DNA from: JACRLV01 sp045863555
GTDB taxonomy: Bacteria; Planctomycetota; Phycisphaerae; UBA1845; Fen-1342
Direction: 5' to 3'
NCBI GenBank assembly: GCA_045863555.1
Contig: BTUU01000001.1
Span: 248,001 to 312,000 of the forward strand
Length of the DNA stretch: 64,000 bases
The notes beneath the pieces are model-generated. The model ran no database searches. It was not told the DNA's origin and was given only the letters and a program-made list of their open reading frames with translations. Position numbers and translations under genes: made by a program. This document shows positions 60,524-64,000 of the stretch, piece after piece. Within the stretch, counting starts at the first letter, position 1. Each line of letters begins with the position of its first letter.

Positions 60524-60531
60524 CCAAGCGA

Positions 60532-60566
60532 ACGAGGCGGTCGCGATTGGCTCGCGACCGCCTCGT
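60532..60566. terminator. two-way terminator hairpin
   Basis: ACGAGGCGGTCGCG (60532-60545) pairs perfectly with CGCGACCGCCTCGT (60553-60566) around a 7-base loop. It sits between two convergent genes. Only a short T-rich stretch follows on the plus strand. Confidence 0.65.
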
Positions 60567-60596
60567 CTGCAATTCCGCAATCAAGTTCCCCGGTGC

Positions 60597-61529
60597 TTAC
60601 GCGGCCGACTCCACCGGCGTCTTTGCGTAACAGTGGGCGAGTTCCTGAAGCGCCGACTCAATCGAGCGCGTCGGCGTCCAGCCCAGTTGCCGCAGCTTCG
60701 TGTTGTCGCCGCAGTAGGAACCCTGCCACGCTTCGTCGCCTTCCGCCTGCTGGAAACTCCCCGTCCAGCGGCCGAAGCCCGCGAGCTTGCTGACGAGGTC
60801 ACGCACCGACCACGTCTTCCCGCTGCAGATGTTGTAGATCTCGTTCGGCTTGTCGGCCTCGATGATCCGGCCGTAGGCCTCGATCACGTCCTGCACGTGC
60901 AGGAAGTCGCGCTGGCTGCCGAGCCCGGGCACGTTGACCGTCTGCCGGCCGTTGGAGAGCTGCGATGCGATGCCGCCGAAGAAGCCGCGTTCGCTCTGCC
61001 CCGTTCCCGTGTAGCAGAACGGCCGGGCAATGGCGACGTTGAGGTGATAGTTCTGGAAAAACGTCTGTGCGACGGACTCGGCATTCGCCTTGAAGCTGCC
61101 GAACGCGTCGCTGGGGTTCAGGGCGGTGTCTTCGCGCACCGTCGGCGTCTGGTTGCCGCCGTAGACCTCCCACGAACTGGCCAGCACGACCCGGGCCCGC
61201 GGCGTCACCCGGCGCACCCCGTCGAGGATATTCGCCCATCCCGTCACGATCGACTGGTACGCCGCCAGCGGGTCGTCATGCTCGGCGTCGGGCCCGACCG
61301 GACCCGCGAGGTGCACGACGACGTCCGGCTTCACGCTTGCGATGGCCCGGGCGACGTTGATGGCGTCGCTGGCTTCGCAGACCAGCGCCCGTCCCCACTG
61401 TTTCTCGTACGCGAGCTTGCGGGCGCGATTTCGCACGCCGCCGACCACGTCGTAATTGCGCTGCTTGAGGAACGGGGTCAGCAGGCGTCCGGTAAAGCCC
61501 TCGGCGCCGGTCAGGAAGACTGTCTTCAC
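60597..61529 (-). CDS. NAD-dependent epimerase/dehydratase-like protein
   Basis: The product has 310 residues. The GTG start (VKTVFLTGAEGFTGRLLTPF) follows GGAG by 8 bases; the upstream frame has no domain. GAEGFTG (8-14) is the NAD(P)-binding loop, VVLASSWEVYGG holds the catalytic Ser region, and DAFGSFKANAE carries Phe143 where the YxxxK Tyr is expected, with Lys147 kept. RPFCYTGTGQSERGFFGGI matches the sugar-nucleotide epimerase subgroup. It may act on a nucleotide sugar, but the Tyr loss suggests altered or absent redox chemistry. Confidence 0.85.
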   Translation of the reverse strand: MKTVFLTGAEGFTGRLLTPFLKQRNYDVVGGVRNRARKLAYEKQWGRALVCEASDAINVARAIASVKPDVVVHLAGPVGPDAEHDDPLAAYQSIVTGWANILDGVRRVTPRARVVLASSWEVYGGNQTPTVREDTALNPSDAFGSFKANAESVAQTFFQNYHLNVAIARPFCYTGTGQSERGFFGGIASQLSNGRQTVNVPGLGSQRDFLHVQDVIEAYGRIIEADKPNEIYNICSGKTWSVRDLVSKLAGFGRWTGSFQQAEGDEAWQGSYCGDNTKLRQLGWTPTRSIESALQELAHCYAKTPVESAA

Positions 61530-61862
61530 GATGTGTTCTCCAATGCGGCCTGGATCGACGCATCCTGCGCCCTGGGCATCCTCTCCAAAACGGACGCTCC
61601 GGCATCCCTGCGTACACGAGCTATCGGCGTCCGTACGGGGGAGATTTGGTAACGCCCGGGAAAACGCGGCCACCGGGTTTGTGCAGGCCGCACCCGCCTG
61701 ATTTCACGGATGCCGCCCGGTTGTGCGGAGAGAATCTTCGTTTGTCGCGAATATCGGCCGCCCGCCGCCGAATCCCCCATCGAACAACGAAACGCCGTGT
61801 CTTTTTCTCAGACCTCGGCGAGCCGCTGCACACGCGTCGACCCTTGCAACCGGAGACACTCC
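61530..61862. other. intergenic region
   Basis: About 330 bases between divergent genes. I see no gene, promoter pair or strong hairpin in it. Confidence 0.4.
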
Positions 61863-64000
61863 ATGCAACCGCTGCTTCCCCGAACCGCCGCCCGAACCAC
61901 CGTCCTTTGGCTGCTCTCGGCCGTGGCGGTGCTCGCGGACACCCCCCAGCAGAAGTTTGAACGGGCGTTCTTCCTCGAAGAGCACAAGCAGGACTTCGCC
62001 GCGGCGCAGAAGCTCTACGCCGAAGTCGCCGCGGACGGCTCGGCCGACGCCGCGCTCCGAAGCGAGGCGAAAGGCCGTAGTGCCGCCTGCCGCGAGGAGG
62101 CCGCGACCGGCGATCTCGCGCAGCTCATGCCCGCGTCGGCCTGGGCGTATGTCCAGCTCGATCGGCCCAGCGAGCAGGTCCTCCGCCTGCTCGATCAGCT
62201 CGGCCTGCTGCGCGGTGCGACGGACGCCGGCCAGAAGGCCGCCCGCCAGCTTGCCATCAGCCCGGAGATCGTCGAGCAGCTCCTCGGCGTTCGCGGCGTC
62301 GCCGCCTGCATCACCGGCTTCGACGCCGTCCACGAGCGGCCCGCCGGCGTCGCCGTCATTCATCCCGGCCGGCTCGATGTGCTGCGGGCGCTCCTCGAAA
62401 CCGCGCTGCCCATTCAGTTTGAGCCGTCCGACCCCATCGACGGCTTCACGACGTACGAAATCGAAGGCATCTACGTGACGCTGACGAATCGGCTGATCGT
62501 CGTCAGCCCCAGCGAGGCCGAGATCGAGGGCGTCGTCCGCAGGCTCGGCGGCGATACGAGCGATTCGCTCGCGTCCAATCCCGAGATGGCCGACGCGCTC
62601 AGGCAGCGAACCGACGCGCTGCTCGTCGCCGCCGTGAATTTCAAGCCGCTGATTCCGCTGATCCAGGCCGGCATCGCCGCGGCCTCCGCACACGAGCCCG
62701 AACTTGCGGCGATGAGCACCCTCGCTGACGTGCGCAGCCTGAAGACGTTCGTATTCAGGGCCGGCGTGGCCAGCGACGGAATCTTCGCCAGCGGATCGCT
62801 CGAACTCGAAAAGGGCCACCGCAATCTGATCTTCAATCTGCTCCGCCTCCCGCCCGTCGACCAGACGGCCCTTCGCTACGTCCCCCAGGGCGCCGCGGGA
62901 TTCCTCACGTTCTCGCTGAATCCAAGCAACAAGCCGCTCCGGCCGATCTACACCGAGGCGGAGGAGGTCGCGCCGCCGCCCGTGACGCTCCTCGACCTCG
63001 GCCGCGAAGTCTTCGGGAACCTCGTCGGCGTCACGCTCTTCACGCTTCCGAGCGTCTCCCCGATCCCCGGCGAGCGCGAGCCCATGCCCGACGCGGCCGC
63101 GATCCTCACCGTGAACGATCCGAAGAAGTCCATCGCCCTCTGGGAGCAGTTCCTCGGCATCATGAACCTGGCCGGCGGCGGTGCGATCGAAGGCTCAAAA
63201 GTGACCTTCGCCGGCGCGGCCGCCCGGAAGTACTCCATTCCCGAGACCGGCGGGTCAATCTTCCTCGCCACGCACGGCAACGCCGTCGTTCTGACGGCCA
63301 GCCAGGCCGCCCTCGAACGAACGCTCGCCACGATGAACGGCGGCAAGTCGATCGCCGACGACCCGGCGTTCTCCCGCGCGATTTCGCAGATCACGCCCGA
63401 CTCCGCGCTCGCCGCCGTCGCCCATGCCGGCCGCTGCATGGAACTCGCGAGCGGGTTCATGCGCGAGCGCGATGTGAAGGAGATCAAGCCCTTCGCCGAA
63501 ATGGCGTCGCGAACGGTGGGCGCGGTCGTGCTCGAGCATTCGCCGACGTCGCTGGGCCTGTCGCTCCGCGTCACGGGCCTGCCGAACGTGAGTGGGTTGG
63601 TCGCGCAGCTCATCGAGCGCGAACGCAGCGGGATGGCGACGCGAAGCGTGATGCGTGCGCCGATGACGACGATCGACGCCGCGGAGGCACAGCTCGCCGA
63701 AAACCCGAAGAACTTCGAGCCGATTCGACGCGTGTTCGAATCGCAGGTCCGCGGCGGCGGCGACGCATCCGCCACGGGCGAGCGGTTCTTTCAGGCGGCC
63801 GGCGGCGACGCGCGGGCGCTCAACGATTTTGCGTGGGCGCTTCTGACCGAATCGAAGTACCAGGGACGCTACGGCGAACTGGCCCTGAAATGCAGCCGGC
63901 GGTCCAACGAACTGACGGACCACTCGGACTGGATGTACGTCGATACGCTGGCGCACGCATACTTCGCGCTGGGCCAGCGCGACAAGGCGATCGAACTCGA
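61863..64000 (+). CDS. large exported protein, cut by right edge
   Basis: At least 712 codons; the C-terminus lies outside the window. GGAG precedes the ATG by 7 bases. A signal peptide (TTVLWLLSAVAVLADTPQQ) is cleaved near LADT. The mature part has a short repeat-like N-terminal helix region (FERAFFLEEHKQDFAAAQKL, YAEVAADG), a DUF3352-like core (LMPASAWAYVQLDRPSEQV, SLKTFVFRAGVASDG), and a C-terminal TPR-like portion (LNDFAWALLTESKYQGRYGE, DTLAHAYFALGQRDKAIE). Tetratricopeptide ends usually bind partners. The whole frame is coherent across more than 2 kb. Family assignment is tentative. Confidence 0.78.
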   Translation, partial: MQPLLPRTAARTTVLWLLSAVAVLADTPQQKFERAFFLEEHKQDFAAAQKLYAEVAADGSADAALRSEAKGRSAACREEAATGDLAQLMPASAWAYVQLDRPSEQVLRLLDQLGLLRGATDAGQKAARQLAISPEIVEQLLGVRGVAACITGFDAVHERPAGVAVIHPGRLDVLRALLETALPIQFEPSDPIDGFTTYEIEGIYVTLTNRLIVVSPSEAEIEGVVRRLGGDTSDSLASNPEMADALRQRTDALLVAAVNFKPLIPLIQAGIAAASAHEPELAAMSTLADVRSLKTFVFRAGVASDGIFASGSLELEKGHRNLIFNLLRLPPVDQTALRYVPQGAAGFLTFSLNPSNKPLRPIYTEAEEVAPPPVTLLDLGREVFGNLVGVTLFTLPSVSPIPGEREPMPDAAAILTVNDPKKSIALWEQFLGIMNLAGGGAIEGSKVTFAGAAARKYSIPETGGSIFLATHGNAVVLTASQAALERTLATMNGGKSIADDPAFSRAISQITPDSALAAVAHAGRCMELASGFMRERDVKEIKPFAEMASRTVGAVVLEHSPTSLGLSLRVTGLPNVSGLVAQLIERERSGMATRSVMRAPMTTIDAAEAQLAENPKNFEPIRRVFESQVRGGGDASATGERFFQAAGGDARALNDFAWALLTESKYQGRYGELALKCSRRSNELTDHSDWMYVDTLAHAYFALGQRDKAIEL

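Overview
The window looks like a GC-rich Planctomycetota chromosome segment, probably Phycisphaerae-like. Four things point that way: a 79-residue protein matching the planctomycete/verrucomicrobial/chlamydial small basic protein family; secreted proteins ending in dockerin-like GDxDGDGxVDLSDL repeats; a PhnD-PQQ fusion and a DUF1559-like C-terminus; and REP-type repeats beside a RAYT transposase. No rRNA, tRNA, CRISPR array or prophage was seen. This is a core-like region with a few accessory islands. Taxonomy is inferred from family content only.

Region by region. 1-8.8 kb: poorly characterised genes (left-edge hypothetical, DRR-repeat protein, Asp-rich protein), a YkgJ/transglutaminase convergent pair, a BFD-like ferredoxin, an ECF sigma factor with a coupled membrane protein, two lipoproteins, a RAYT flanked by a perfect 33-bp inverted repeat, and a PPOX-fold flavoprotein. 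8.8-20 kb: a long minus-strand, mostly overlapping gene string (giant polytopic SPFH protein, HflC-like, HflK-like with a His-rich tip, ABC ATPase, ABC permease, large exported protein, RidA) with a divergent second ABC permease. 20-26 kb: a P1B metal ATPase, small basic protein, and a candidate cobalamin riboswitch ahead of a two-gene exported system (Cys-rich NHL lipoprotein plus PhnD-PQQ lipoprotein). 26-34.4 kb: a compositionally odd exported protein, UVR-motif protein, HU-like protein, a 1198-residue AsmA-like protein and a sialidase-like protein. 34.4-41.4 kb: AhpD-like protein, sigma/anti-sigma pair, HAF-repeat and propeller proteins with dockerin-like tails, and a PadR regulator with two tandem prefix-domain proteins. 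41.5-50 kb: RNase Y, REP repeats, a paralogous membrane-protein pair, a translationally coupled DUF433-DUF5615-tandem nucleotidyltransferase operon, and a UbiD decarboxylase. 50-64 kb: DUF58, YajC-Tgt, SulP transporter, DinG-like helicase, DinB-like protein, several membrane proteins, LOG-family protein, an SDR epimerase with a Tyr-to-Phe change, and a large exported protein cut by the right edge.

The candidates most worth following are the putative riboswitch-controlled NHL/PhnD-PQQ pair (possible corrinoid or cobalt acquisition), the triple-SPFH/ABC cluster (possible membrane microdomain-associated exporter), and the DUF433/DUF5615/double-nucleotidyltransferase operon (possible composite toxin-antitoxin or defence module). 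Starts were chosen from Shine-Dalgarno-like sequences and gene overlaps, and several are trimmed from the longest open frame.
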